Of a stretch of DNA of 64,000 nucleotides, positions 22,605-34,042 are shown in pieces. The number at the start of each line of letters is the position of its first letter. Positions within the stretch are counted from its first letter, which is position 1. The translations under genes were made by a program, and so were the position numbers. The stretch is taken from positions 3,745,501-3,809,500 of the forward strand of contig JAWHQI010000263.1 in NCBI GenBank assembly GCA_033032865.1, in the 5' to 3' direction. The notes beneath the pieces were generated by a model. That model saw only the letters and a list, made by a program, of their open reading frames with translations. It was not told the origin of the DNA and did no database searches. This DNA comes from Dactylorhiza incarnata (Eukaryota > Streptophyta > Magnoliopsida > Asparagales > Orchidaceae).

Positions 22605-24571
22605 AATAACAAATCCTCTAAGCAAGAAATCAACAATAGTGTTTATAGATAAGATAAGCAAGATAAAAGTGCAACTATAGTAAATGATTTCATGATAATG
22701 TGCATACTCCCCCTATCTTAATGCTCCCCCTACATAAATGCAATTTATGTGTTACTCCCCCTAAATGATAGATTTCATGAATTAGTCTCCCCTTATTTAT
22801 CTATATTTCTCATATATAGATTTCTTCAATTAATCTCCCCCTTTTGGTATTATCAAAAGAAGGTGGGGTGAGGGTAGTAAGGAGGCATTTCTTAGAAATG
22901 ATAAAGCATGATCGAGCTTTTGTAATATATGAAATGATAAAGAGTTTAAGCATTGTATATAAGAGATTTCAAATAAAAAGAATAAGAGTTGTAAGCAAGC
23001 GGAAGATTATAGAAAACATCTTTGTGTAAGCATGAAGATCATAATTATAAATATGAGTTTAAGTTCAAAATGTAAAGATGTTGTAACCTTTTTGAAATCT
23101 CAAAGTTTTTTAATAAAAATACCAAGCATGAAATGAACAAATCAAAGAGAGATTAAGCTACAATGTTACTTAATTCTAAGTTCAAGAGATACCAAAAATA
23201 TTGTAGAGATCATGCTAGGTTATCTAGTGCATTTTTATATAAAGAGGAGTATAGATAAATCATTAGAATCCAATACTCATGAGAAGAAGTGTTATGAAAG
23301 ATAATGATGTGCACATAAATGTATTTTGAGCAATGTTAACAATAGATTTAAATCATCAAAATACAAGACATATGTAAAGTAAAGTGCACAATAAAACACA
23401 AGTAAATTACTTTCACACACTTTTTAATGCACATAATTTTTAACAAAGTGGTGTAATAATCAAAGTTTGCACAAAAACACTTTACTATTCTTTCCAAGGT
23501 GCTCAACCTCACAACGCTTATGAAGACTTATCAGGAGGTTCAAGTAGTGCTTGGTGGAGTTATATTTGTCTACATATATAATATTTTGTTCACATTTGTG
23601 AGACAACATTCTCCGAATACACTTGTTTTGCAAACCAAAAATTTTTAACTTAACCACTTTTCTAAATTTCATAAGTGCAATTCAAATGTAGTGTAGGCAA
23701 TAAACTTATGCAAGTTTTAATTCATTGTACAAATACAATACACAAGCAAGCATTTTTAGATTTAGACACACATGTTGATTACCAAAATAAGTGAGTGAAA
23801 TGTATCATTATCAATCATAAAACATTTACTCATACTTAGAGGCATGCTAAGCTTGGTTCTACACATTTTTCAATACAATTGATGCACTTTAAGTAGATAT
23901 ATCAAAGCATGATAAGCAAAACAATGTTCATAGTAATTTGAAGGAATAAGTTTTAACATTGTAAATAATTCTAAATAGAATTCATACATGCTTGATATTG
24001 GCAATAAAGATCATACAGTTTTTTTTTGTTTTATCATTTTTTTAAATCAAATAAAACAGAAAAATCACAAAAACATATTTTTGTAAGTTTTGAATTTTGA
24101 ATTTTTGTAGTAGATTTTTCATAATATGAAGAAAAAAACATAAATCACAAAAACATATTTTTGTATATTTTTAATTTTGAACTTTTGTAGTTGATTTTTC
24201 ATAATATGATTAAAACACAAATAACAAAAAATATTTTTGTATTTTTGAATTTTGATCTTTTGTAGTTGATTTTTCATATAAATAAAACAAAAATAACAAA
24301 AGTCAGAAACACAACAAATAAGTAGAAAATATGAACCAACATATTTTTATGGATTTTCAGAAATTTTAAAAATCAGAAAATTCCAACACCCACACTAGCG
24401 CCAGCGCTAGCGCTAGCGCTGGAAACAGTACACGATTTTTCATGAATTTCAAATTTTTGATTTTTGATATTGGTTAAGTGTCTTAAGAGTAGTCTTATGC
24501 AGAAGTTTTGTAACTATCAGAGATGTCTTGATTGCTCAAATTGCATAAAACATCAGCGTTTTATATGTTTT
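22605..24571 (-). other. AT-rich non-coding region between pol and 3' LTR of E
   Basis: No open frame longer than about 70 codons looks real. It contains three tandem copies of a 72-80 bp AT-rich unit at about 24050-24290. At 24395-24422 there is a block of AGCGCT-type repeats identical in style to E's LTR motif. It occupies the place of ORF3 in A, B and D. Confidence 0.7.
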
Positions 24572-27500
24572 TCATCCTAAGATGTCTAAGACTCCTAATT
24601 GCAACCTTAACATTTGAAACCTTGCATCGGGATGAGGTTTAGTGAATATATCAGCAAGTTGAGAGTCCGTGCTAATGAAACTAATCCTTACATTTTCCTT
24701 TTTAATGTGATCCCTTATGAAATGATGACGCACATCTATATGTTTGGATCTAGAGTGGTGTACCGGATAATTTGTGAGATCAATGGCACTCTTGTTGTCA
24801 CATTTTAATTCAATAATTTTTAGATGAAAACCAAAGTCCTCTAAAGTTTGGCTCATCCATAGAGCTTGTGCACAACAACTCCCTAATGCAATGTATTCGG
24901 CCTCCGTGGTGGAGAGTGCAATCGAATTTTGTTTCCTTCTAGACCATGCAACTAATGAAGGTCCTAGAAATTGATAAGTACTACTAGTGTTTTTTCTATC
25001 AAGTGAGCAACCGGCATAATCCGAATCGGAATAGACATGCAATGTAAATAAATCATTATGTGGGTACCATAATCCTAATCTAGATGACCCAATGAGATAT
25101 CTAAAAATTCGTTTTACCGCTTTTAAATGAGATTCTTTTGGATTGGCTTGAAATCTAGCACATAAGCATACGGCAAACATAATATCCGGTCTAGTTGCAC
25201 TAAGATAAAGTAGAGATCCTATAATACCTCTATATAAAGTTTGATCTATAGAAACTCCTGATTCATCTTTTCCTAATTTTAGTGATGCACTCATTAGTGT
25301 AGAAGCATGTTTAAGGTTTTCAAATCCAAAACGTTTAAGCATATCATGAACATATTTAGTTTGACATACAAAGATACCATCAATTCTTTGTGATATTTGA
25401 AAACCAAGGAAATAAGAAAGTTCTCCTACAAGACTCATTTCAAATTCATTTTTCATCACTAAAATAACTTCTTTACACATCTCTTCATTAGTAGATCCAA
25501 AAATAATATCATCAACATATATTTATAAAATAATTATATCATCATTATTGTGCTTAATGAAGAGAGTATTATCCGCACTTCCCATAATATAACCGTGTTT
25601 TAATAAAAATGATGTAAGTCTTTCATACCATGCACGGGGCGCTTGTTTTAAACTATAAAGCGCTTTTTCTAGTTTATAAACATGATTTGGAAATTTTTCA
25701 TTAATAAAACCGGGGGGTTGTTCAACATAAACTTCTTCTTTTACAAACCTGTTTAGAAAAGCACTTTTCACATCCATTTGAAATAGTTTCATTCTTTTAA
25801 AGCTTACAAATGCTAGAAAAATTCTTATAGACTCCAATCTAGCAACGGGTGCAAAAGATTCATCAAAATCTATCCCCTCGATTTGAGAATATCCTTGTGC
25901 TACTAAGCGTGCTTTATTTCTAGATATTCTAGACTCATCATCTAATTTATTTTTAAAAATCCATTTTACACCTACAACCGGGTGATTAGATGGTCTTTCT
26001 ACTAATTTCCAAACATTATGTCGCTCAAATTGTTCTAACTCTTCATTCATAGCCAAAAACCAAAATTCATCATTTAAAGCGGTTGTAACATTTTTTGGTT
26101 CAATTTCGGAAACAAAGCAAATATTTGAATAAGATTCATGAAGAGAAGAGCGAGTTCTTACCCCGATGGATGGTTCACCAATTATCAATTCCCGTGGATG
26201 ATCCTTTGTGAATTTTAAGACGCTTGGAGGTACATATTCATCTTTCTTGGCCTCCTCTTCTTCTTCTTTGGAAGGTTCTTCATCACCATGCTCCAAAGGA
26301 GGTAATAGATCATCCTCTTTACCTGCGGAAAGTCTTTCTAAACAAGGAACAAGCTCATCAAATTTCACATTATTTGATTCTTCAACTTTTTTAGTTCTTT
26401 TATTAAAAACTCTATAAGCTTTACTTGTTGAAGAGTATCCAAGAAATGTTCCTTCATCACATTTTTCATCAAACTTTCCCAACCTATCTTTTGTATTTAA
26501 GATAAAACATTTACAACCAAAAACTTTGAAGTAAGACACATTACGCTTCTTTTGAAAATAGAGTTCATATGGTGTGAGATTTAAAGATGGGCGAAGCATG
26601 ATTCTATTTATAACATAACATGATGTGTTTACGGCTTCGGCCCAAAAGGACTTAGGTAATTTATATTCACATAACATAGTGCGTGCTAGCTCTTGAAGTG
26701 TCCTATTCTTTCTTTCTACAACACCATTTTGTTGTGGTGTGCGTGGTGCGGAGAACTCATGTTTTATGCCTAACATATCACAATAAGAAGTAAATTTTTC
26801 ATTTTCAAATTCTCCTCCATGATCCGAGCGAATGCATTTAATTTTTAAATCACTTTCATTTTGAATACGAGTACATAATTTTGAAAATTCACAAAACGCT
26901 TCGGATTTGGATGAGAGAAATATTGTCCAACAATATCTAGAAAAATCATCTATTAAAACATATGTATACAATCTACCACCAAGACTTGCGGTGCTAACGG
27001 GACCAAAGAGATCCATATGAATTAATTGCAAAGGTCTTGTAGTAGAAATAACATTTTTACTTTTGAAAGAGGATCTAGTAATTTTACCTTTTTGACATGG
27101 TGAACAAAGTGAAGGTAAATTTTCCATTTAATCTAGACAATCCTCTAATTAAATCTCTTTTGGCAAGTTTTACAATAAGCTTTGTGCTAGCATGTCCTAG
27201 CCTTCTATGCCAAAGATCAAGTTCATCATTTTTGGTAATAAAAAATTTTAAAGATGATTTTGAAAGATCATGAAATGAAACAATATAAACATTGTGTATT
27301 CTTGGTGCAGTTAGTAAAATATTGTTTGTAGTAGGATTTGATATTTTGCATAGATTAGTAGAAGATTCAAATAAAACATCTAATCCTTTATCACATAATT
27401 GGCTAATTGAAATAAGATTATGTTTTAGCCCTTTTACATAAACAACATTTGATATAGTGAAGGATTCGTTACCAACTGTACAAATTCCCATGATTCTTCC

Positions 27501-27640
27501 TTTTCCGTTGTCGCCAAAAGTCACAATCCCTCCCTTCTTTCTTTCTAGGCTAAGGAACTTTGATTTATTCCCGTCATGTGCTTGGAGCATCCTGAATCCA
27601 AGTACCACACGTCTTCATTGTCCTTAGCCTGCCTGCACAT
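24572..27640 (-). pseudogene. element E pol (protease, integrase, RT, RNase H), broken
   Basis: On the minus strand the gag TAG is followed at once by ATG and, in the same frame, [13 protein letters not shown] (protease). A one-base deletion just after HMTG shifts the frame. Integrase and RT are open from 27127 to 25526, with [17 protein letters not shown] and [14 protein letters not shown] (DD35E core) and [14 protein letters not shown] at 25523-25525 falls just before IYVDDIIF. The last 302 codons (25480-24572) hold the rest of RT and RNase H (SDSDYAG, TTEAEY, CDNKSA) to the stop. Few lesions, so moderately young. Confidence 0.9.
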
Positions 27641-29591
27641 CTAGAAAGAAGATGAGAGTAAAGATCTGGATACCCAAGTGGAACCTCCCATAGAATAAGT
27701 GGAAGCCTTAGGTACCCAGATTTGCTTTAAAGTATTTTGTTTTATTTTCCTGCAAGAACTAGTTGTGTGACCCAACCTATAACAGTTTGCACACGAAATA
27801 AAGGGGGTTGAGACCCTTTTCTGTAAAATTTTCTTGCTGGAATAATTTTGATTTACAGAAGGAAAGCATTTTGAAAATGAAATTTCATGTTTCTGGTATG
27901 AGGTGCTAGCGCCGGCGTTAGTGGCTAGCGTACGGCGGTAGCCCTCACCTCGATATCCGAGCCCAAACTTTCCAGATCCATGGCACTGGTACCCTAGAAT
28001 CATTTCCAGTGATTTTTGGCATATACCAAATTTTTTAATGGCCATGGTGAGATCATGAACTTGTGCTTTAAGTGAAGAATTTTCTTTCACAAGCATGACA
28101 CACCTATTTTCAAAACCTTTCTTATTATTTTTGATTTGCAAAAGAGAGGCTTCCAATTTCCTTTCTAATTCCCCCTTCTCTTTTGTAAGAGTTTTGGCAT
28201 GAGAGAGGGCTTTAGAAAGTGACTCTTCTATATCTTTTGCCAATTTTGTGGAGTGATCACATTCTTAGCACGAAACCTTTCTCTTTTCTAAAACAATTAC
28301 CTTTTTGGAAAGCTTTTGATTTTCTTTAATAAGAGATTCATTTTCACGATTTAATAAAATACTATCTTTCATATTTTTATCAAAAGCTTTGCAAGTTTCA
28401 AGAAATTCATTATACAATTCATCATAAGTGGGAGGAGTTACCTCAGTGTCACTAGGAACACTGGTGTCGTCGCCGTCGTTTTCATGTCCCATGAGGCACA
28501 TGTTTGCTTCCTCATCTTCTCTTGATGAAGACCCACTTGATTCTTCGGAGGAGGAGGAGGAAGAGTCATCCCATGTTCTAGCTTTTAGTACTTTCTTCTT
28601 CTCCTTCCCTTTGTGCCGTTTTTCTTTCTTCTCCTTCAAGAACTTTGGGCACTGGCTCCGAATGTGCCCCGTCTTCCTACAATGATAGCATTCCGGTGGA
28701 GGTCTCTCTTCTTCATTGTCGCTCTCTTTTTCCTTCTTTGAAGATGACCCTTTCCATCTTTCACCCTTTTGGAAATATTTTTGAAAGGTGTTTCTCGTTT
28801 CCGGATTGCGCATGAACTTTCAGAAGTTCTTTACCAAAAGACTCTCTTCATCTTCATCCTCATCCTCTTGGCACTCCTTCTTTGATTTTAATGCCAACGC
28901 CTTCTTCTTTGGCTCCTTGTTGTATTCATCATGTTGGATTTTGAGTTCTACCTCATGGGTTTTGAGATTCCCAATGAGGTTCTCAACTTGGAGCGTCCTT
29001 AAGTTGTGCGACTCCGAAATAGCCGTCACCTTCAGGTTGAATTTTGGAGGAAGAGAACGAAGGATCTTACGGACCAAGTCGGGTTTTTAAAAAGGTCTTT
29101 CCAAGAGCTTTTGAGGCATTGACGATCTTGGTGAAGCGCGTGTACATACCATCAACATCTTCGCTTTCATCCATTCAGAATTTTTCATATTCCGACTCCA
29201 GTTGGAAAATCTTGGAATCTTTAACCTGCGATGTACCTTCATGAGTAACTTCCAAATGATTCCAAATTTCATATGCAGTAGTACAAGCAGAGATTCTATT
29301 AAATTCATTTCTATCTAACGCACAAAATAGAGCATTCATGGCTTTTGCGTTATTTTTACATTTGAGTTTATCCCGATCATCCCATTTATCTTTGGGTTTT
29401 TCTAACATAACCTCTCCACCTACAAATGTAGGAGGAGTGTATTCTTCTTCTACCATGTTCCAAACCTCAATATCTAGGGTCATTAGAAAACAACGCATCC
29501 TATTTTTCCAATAATTATAATCCGACCCAGTAAATAGTGGAGGTTTACTAATTCCCTGACCCTCGAAAAAAGCGAGATCATAAGACGCCAT
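27641..29591 (-). pseudogene. element E gag, broken; two zinc knuckles
   Basis: Starts at ATG 29591 with a copia capsid-type segment (FTGSDYNYWKNRMRCFL). TGA at 29175 and a frameshift near 29085 break it, then open stretches continue to a TAG at 27641-27643. The first knuckle is CYHCRKTGHIRSQC (near 28680), the second CANCYRLGHTTSSC (near 27770). Between them lie Lys/Ser/Asp-rich and coiled-coil segments. At 27904-27942 the coding sequence contains a stretch nearly identical to the LTR repeats at 30406-30441. Confidence 0.9.
27904..27942 (-). repeat. LTR-type repeat inside E gag
   Basis: A 39-nt stretch starting GCTAGCGCC with GTTAGTGGCTAGCG in the middle matches E's LTR at 30406-30441 with few mismatches, same orientation. 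It is read through in frame (around GYRRTLATNAG). Confidence 0.75.
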
Positions 29592-29626
29592 TATTCCTGG
29601 TTTTTAAACCGTTTGGAATAACCTGC

Positions 29627-29638
29627 GCTCTGATACCA
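29627..29638 (-). promoter_or_regulatory. primer binding site, element E
   Basis: The minus strand reads TGGTATCAGAGC, an exact match to the initiator-Met tRNA 3' end, two bases from the 5' LTR. Confidence 0.95.
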
Positions 29639-29640
29639 CT

Positions 29641-30851
29641 TGTTGGATCTTACGACGCCCTTAGAGGGGGGGGGGGGGGGGTGAATAAGGGAATAAAATT
29701 CTTTTTATAAATTTTAAGATAATTACTAAGTTGTTTTGATTAATAGGAAATAATAATGACAATTTAGTAATAACAATTTGCAATAATGAAATTTTACGCC
29801 AATTGAGAGAAATCAAAGTAAACACAAAAGAGACATGATTATATTATATGAAAAAGTGTTTACATAAAATTTGATTTCTATATCGCTAGAAATCGGAGGC
29901 GTACAAATGTAGATTTCATTTCCTTTTCTATACCGACTTGTATCCCCACAAACCGGTTGGCTTTAGCCTATCCTTCCCCGGATATGGCCTCAAGCCGCTC
30001 TAGCCAATCCTTCCCCGGATATGGCCTCGAGCACCCCTAGATCTAATCCCCTAGACCTAGTCACCAACTCACGCGGCGAATTCCCCCTAAGCCGCGCAAG
30101 GACCTAGTCGCCAAAAACAAGGCGATTTCACTACAAGAGACAAATAAAAAAATGAAGTAAATAACAAGCAAACTACCTCTTGAGATTTCTGGAGATGAGG
30201 ATGAAGGATCGCTGAAGCACAAGCGAGGTCGAAGCGATCGTTCTTCGGATGCAGCGTGATGGCTTCCTTCTCCAGAATTTCTTCTTTGGCTTTGAGTGGG
30301 AGATGATGTTTTGGCAGAGTAGCAACACGAGAGTATGGGCACAAGTAATCTCTCTGGAAGGTCTAACCAAAACGAGAGAGAGCCCAGCCTTTTATAGAAC
30401 TTGGAGCTAGCGCCTGCGGTAGTGGCTAGCGCCTGCGGTAGCGTTCGTGTGGAGCGGTTGTGAAAACGTCGGTGGCGTGGCGCTGTGCACGAACTGGAGA
30501 TAGCGCCTAGTGGTAGCGATAGCTCTGGCGGTAGCGGGAGTTAGCGCTGGCGGTAGCGGTAGCGCTTACAAAACTCTCGCGTGCACGAACTCGAGATAAT
30601 GCCTGGCGGTAGTGATAACGCCGACGGTTGTGCTAGCGGTAGCGGTAGCGCTAGCGATAGCGATAGCGCTGGCGTTAGCGATAGCGCTGGCGGTAGCGCT
30701 GCTCCTTTCAAAAATTTGTTCCAAGCTGCTTTCTACCTGTGGTGTATTGCACCTATAGTTCTTGCACACTATAAACACACTACAAGCTATATCAAATACA
30801 ATATGTGATTTGTTATTCTCAAACAAAGGGTTGTGACACACATGTCCAACA
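29641..30851 (-). repeat. element E 5' LTR (right copy)
   Basis: 1,211 bp partner of 21387-22588, with the same G run (16 nt) and the same AGCGCT/GGCGGTAGCG repeat region (30405-30705). The flanking base quintet CACAA confirms the boundary. Confidence 0.95.
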
Positions 30852-31469
30852 CACAAACGGTAGTATAAGTGAACTGAGTGACAAGAGAGAGAGAGAGAGA
30901 GAGAGTTTTGAGCTAAGAAACAAGTAAGTGGAAGCATAAATGACTCAACTTATTAGAATGCGCATACATCCTTATAACTTGAGGGTCTTATTCTGACATA
31001 AGTAATAAATCTAGTAGAAAATTTGATAAAATATACAGTATGAATAGGTATATGTTATGGTACAGAAACAACTTAACCTATATGAATGTCCATACACACG
31101 TACAAATTAAGGGTCTTGAAGTTATCATAACACAGACTTATCTTACAAGAATGCTCATACAAGTTTGTAGTATAAGGGTTTAAGGAGGCAAGATATGTAG
31201 AAGTAAAATGACATGAAGAACAATTAGTTTTATATGTCTAATCCCTACCCAGTCCACTAGTTAAGTGGGTAGCTAACCACACGGGCCTTATCACCATGGC
31301 GGATGATAACATCGGATCAGACATCCCTACTTCTAGGTAGGTGGAACACAACTATCTTAGGCCTTAATGTACAGTACGAGTTCATACTTGCACTACTATC
31401 CGACATCTTGCTAACAACAAAGAGTTGATACAAGCTTTGGGTATTTGCCCACTGGGATTATATCCACAA
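30852..31469. other. unclassified sequence right of element E
   Basis: Starts with the TSD copy CACAA, then a (GA)n microsatellite (about 30885-30905). Three degenerate units of about 90 bp sharing 'gaatg(c/t)gcatac...agggtct' follow (30945-31180). No gene seen. Confidence 0.4.
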
Positions 31470-32441
31470 TGATAGTTTAATCTGTAGTGTAATCACCTAG
31501 AGGGGGGTTGAGTAGGTGCTTCAAAAATTTAAGTCTCTTTTAAGTTGTTGACTATTCTAGCTCAGAGAGAGTAAAACAAACAATACAGAAAAGCACACAG
31601 TTATTTATAGTGGTTCCCCAAATGATGGCTACTCCACTGCCCCTCTCCACCTATCTAGCAGTGTGCTAGACTAAGCCAACTCCTCCACAAAATCAGATCA
31701 ATGATCTTAATCCTCAGAGTTCTTGACTCCTACAACTCAGGAACCCAACAAGTTCCCTACCTCAGATCCACTCCTTGAATCCTACCTCGGGTGCAAACAG
31801 CAGCCCAACCTCAGAGTAATAATAGTCCTACAACTCAGATTCACCTCTGAATCCCACCTCAGGTCTTCCCAAGACCCTACCTCAGGCTTGTAACAAAGCC
31901 TTACACTCAAGCCAACTCTCTAGCCCTACACTCAGGCTGACAACACAACCCTACCTCAGATCTCAAGGAAATCTTACAATAAAGAGATTAGAAGAATGTT
32001 TTACAAGTTTATAATTTGAAAGATATAGCTTTAAGCAGCTTGAGTCTACTTAGTTCTTTCTGGAAAGAATGTCTTCTTCAAAAGCAGCACATGATCAATC
32101 AACAAAAATTCTTTAGTACCAGGATCAGTGCTAAGCTTTTCTTGAGAATAGAAGTCTTCTTGCTCTCTAGAATAAGAGCTTTCTTTTTCTTGAAGTTTTT
32201 CTTCTTCTTCTCCTTCTTCTTCAGTAAGCTTGCTTTTTTACTGTTCTATTGCTTTTATGCAAACTTTTCTCTTTTTGATTTCTCAGTGATATAAGCTCAA
32301 AAGATAGGGTTAGTCGACCCTCTCTTATCCTTTTATAGCTCTGATTCTTCTAAAGGTCGAGACCTAAAAATGTTGTCTCAGACCACTTTTCAGATGCGAT
32401 TTATTTGACATTTGCTTATGTCGTCCTCGTCAGTTTGAAAT
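31470..32441 (-). repeat. element F 3' LTR, left piece
   Basis: Minus-strand U5-R end: it starts with the complement of the LTR-end block (aatcacctagaggggggttgag), then 'ctgagt...gtaggatc'-type repeats shared with B and D. It is interrupted at the A target site GAAAT. Joined with 44310-44990 it makes about 1.65 kb. A plus-strand frame here (32016-32294) is a shadow. Confidence 0.85.
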
Positions 32442-33965
32442 TGTTGGGTATTGTATCCACAATAGCCTTGATTTGTAGAAAGTCAACTTTGAACCAAGAT
32501 TGAATTGTTTGTGTATTTGATATGCTTTTCTAGTAATGCTCTTGCAGGTTCACTTTGCAAAGTGTAGACCAATGTCAGGTCACAATGGGTCAATAAGCAC
32601 AGTCTCATGCAATGTAATTCTTCATTGTGTGAGGTATGGGGTTGACTCATGTGTGGTCTCTCAATTGGGATATACTTTATGATCAAGACATTAAAGTTTC
32701 AAAGCTTAGGTGTGCAGCATTGGCCTGAAGACAAAAGAAGAAATTTCTCTAAGTAAACTTTTCGAGAAGTAAGAAGATTTTCCGAGAACTCTTTCTGTGC
32801 TTTCGAAAAGTCCTTATGCTTTTTCGAGAAGGGTTGTTTCAAATGTTTCTCGAGAAGTTGTTGAAATTTCCGAGTAGTTTCTTGTATTTCTCGAGATGTC
32901 TTTGTTCTCTCGAAAGGTCTTCTTTGTTTTCGTGAGAAGTACTTTTGTTTTCGAGAAGTCTTTTATCTCTCGAGAAGTACTTTTGTTTTCGAGAAGTTCT
33001 TTTTCTCTCGAGAAGTCCTGTCATATATCTTTGACCTTTTCTTTCTAAAGATGTTTTTCGAGAACTAGTCGTTTCTCTCGAGAAGTCTTGAAAATTCTCG
33101 AGAAGTCTAGTCCTATCATTTCTCAAAAACTTTATTTTCCCGTTTTGACGACAAGTCCTTTCCGTCAAATTGACGTGACGTCTTTCCTCGTCTTAAGGTT
33201 GAATCGTTAGGATGTCTTCTATATAATGATTGCTCCTTATGATTGATTAAGTTTTTCGAGTTATTTTTGAGAATCAAAAGATCAGAGTTCATTTTCTCCT
33301 AACCCTAATCTGATCCAAGATCGTTGTCAGTGCCGCGCATCGCCATCGTTGGAATTCGATCGTGAGTTATCTGAAATCGTCTTCAAGTGGAAGAGGAAGG
33401 TCAATCGATCATTGCCTTACACGTTCTGATTCTATCGGATTGATCAAGACCTTAGAAGATCTGATTTGTGCCGTTTCTATTCTTCATTTTCTACATCAAG
33501 CCGAAGTCATTTCTGTCGCAAGAAGAAAAGAAGATCTTCATCAAATTATTCAGATCTGTTTGTGATTTGTTAAGTATAATCTCGTTATCAATTTTATATT
33601 TGATTGTAGGAGAGATTGTTCTCCGAGTTGTAGGAGAGGTGATCTCCGAGTTGTAGGAGAGGGTTCTCTCTGAGTTTGTAGGAGATTGATCTCCGAGTTG
33701 TAAGAGTTTTGACTCTGAGATTTGTAGGATCGTTCTTGATCCGAGATTTAGTGAGGTAGTCAAGTCTAGCTGTGGTGCTAGATTGGCGAGGCCGGCAAGT
33801 GGAGTACCCAAGATCGGGGAACCACTATAAAATTCTTTGTCGTCTGTGGTTGTGGTTTGCTTTTTTGTGCGTTCTTTATTTTCAAGATTTTCAATTCCGC
33901 AAAAGACGCTGTTATCACCTATTCACCCCCCTCTAGGTGATTTTGGTGGGCATCTAGATATTTCA
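32442..33965 (+). repeat. element A 5' LTR (1,524 bp)
   Basis: U3 (about 32750-33110) contains at least eleven TCGAGA motifs, many as CTCTCGAGAAGT, centred on the palindrome CTCGAG. A TATA box follows. U5 has a series of ctccgagttgtaggaga repeats (33615-33700) and ends with CACCCCCCTCTAGGTGATT and ...ATTTCA. Confidence 0.97.
33218..33227 (+). promoter_or_regulatory. TATA box, element A 5' LTR
   Basis: TCTATATAAT lies about 110 nt after the last CTCGAGAAG motif. Likely start region of genomic RNA. Confidence 0.6.
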
Positions 33966-33967
33966 AT

Positions 33968-33979
33968 TGGTATCAGAGG
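33968..33979 (+). promoter_or_regulatory. primer binding site, element A
   Basis: TGGTATCAGAGG, two bases after the LTR. Matches the initiator-Met tRNA 3' end except the last base. Confidence 0.95.
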
Positions 33980-34042
33980 TAGGTTGTTCTTAAAAGGTTA
34001 ACACCTTGAACAAGATCTTTTCACTCTATTTGCCTTCAAATC

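Larger units (their letters stand above)
21387..30851 (-). mobile_element. element E: complete but decayed Ty1/copia, no ORF3
   Basis: 9,465 bp, minus strand. It has LTRs of 1,202 and 1,211 bp starting TGTTGGATC and ending CAACA. CACAA is duplicated at 21382-21386 and 30852-30856. It has an exact initiator-Met primer site, a polypurine tract, and gag and pol with a few stops and frameshifts. The LTRs differ at a few percent of sites by eye, so it is clearly older than A. About 2 kb of AT-rich non-coding DNA sits where the other elements carry ORF3. Confidence 0.95.

Noticed and set aside
22605..24571. Hidden ORF3 in element E
   Set aside because: No frame or residual motif from A, B or D ORF3 could be recognised on the minus strand; sequence is AT-rich with simple repeats.
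29627..29638. tRNA-Met fragment
   Set aside because: Only the 12-nt primer site adjoining the LTR is present; no cloverleaf around it. The same applies to 5399 and 33968.
31470..32441. Separate solo LTR
   Set aside because: It joins across the A insertion with 44310-44990, and F's polypurine tract and pol follow, so it is F's own LTR.
33491..33811. 106-codon minus-strand frame (and its twin at 43830-44150)
   Set aside because: Lies antisense in the U5 repeats of both A LTRs; identical only because the LTRs are identical.
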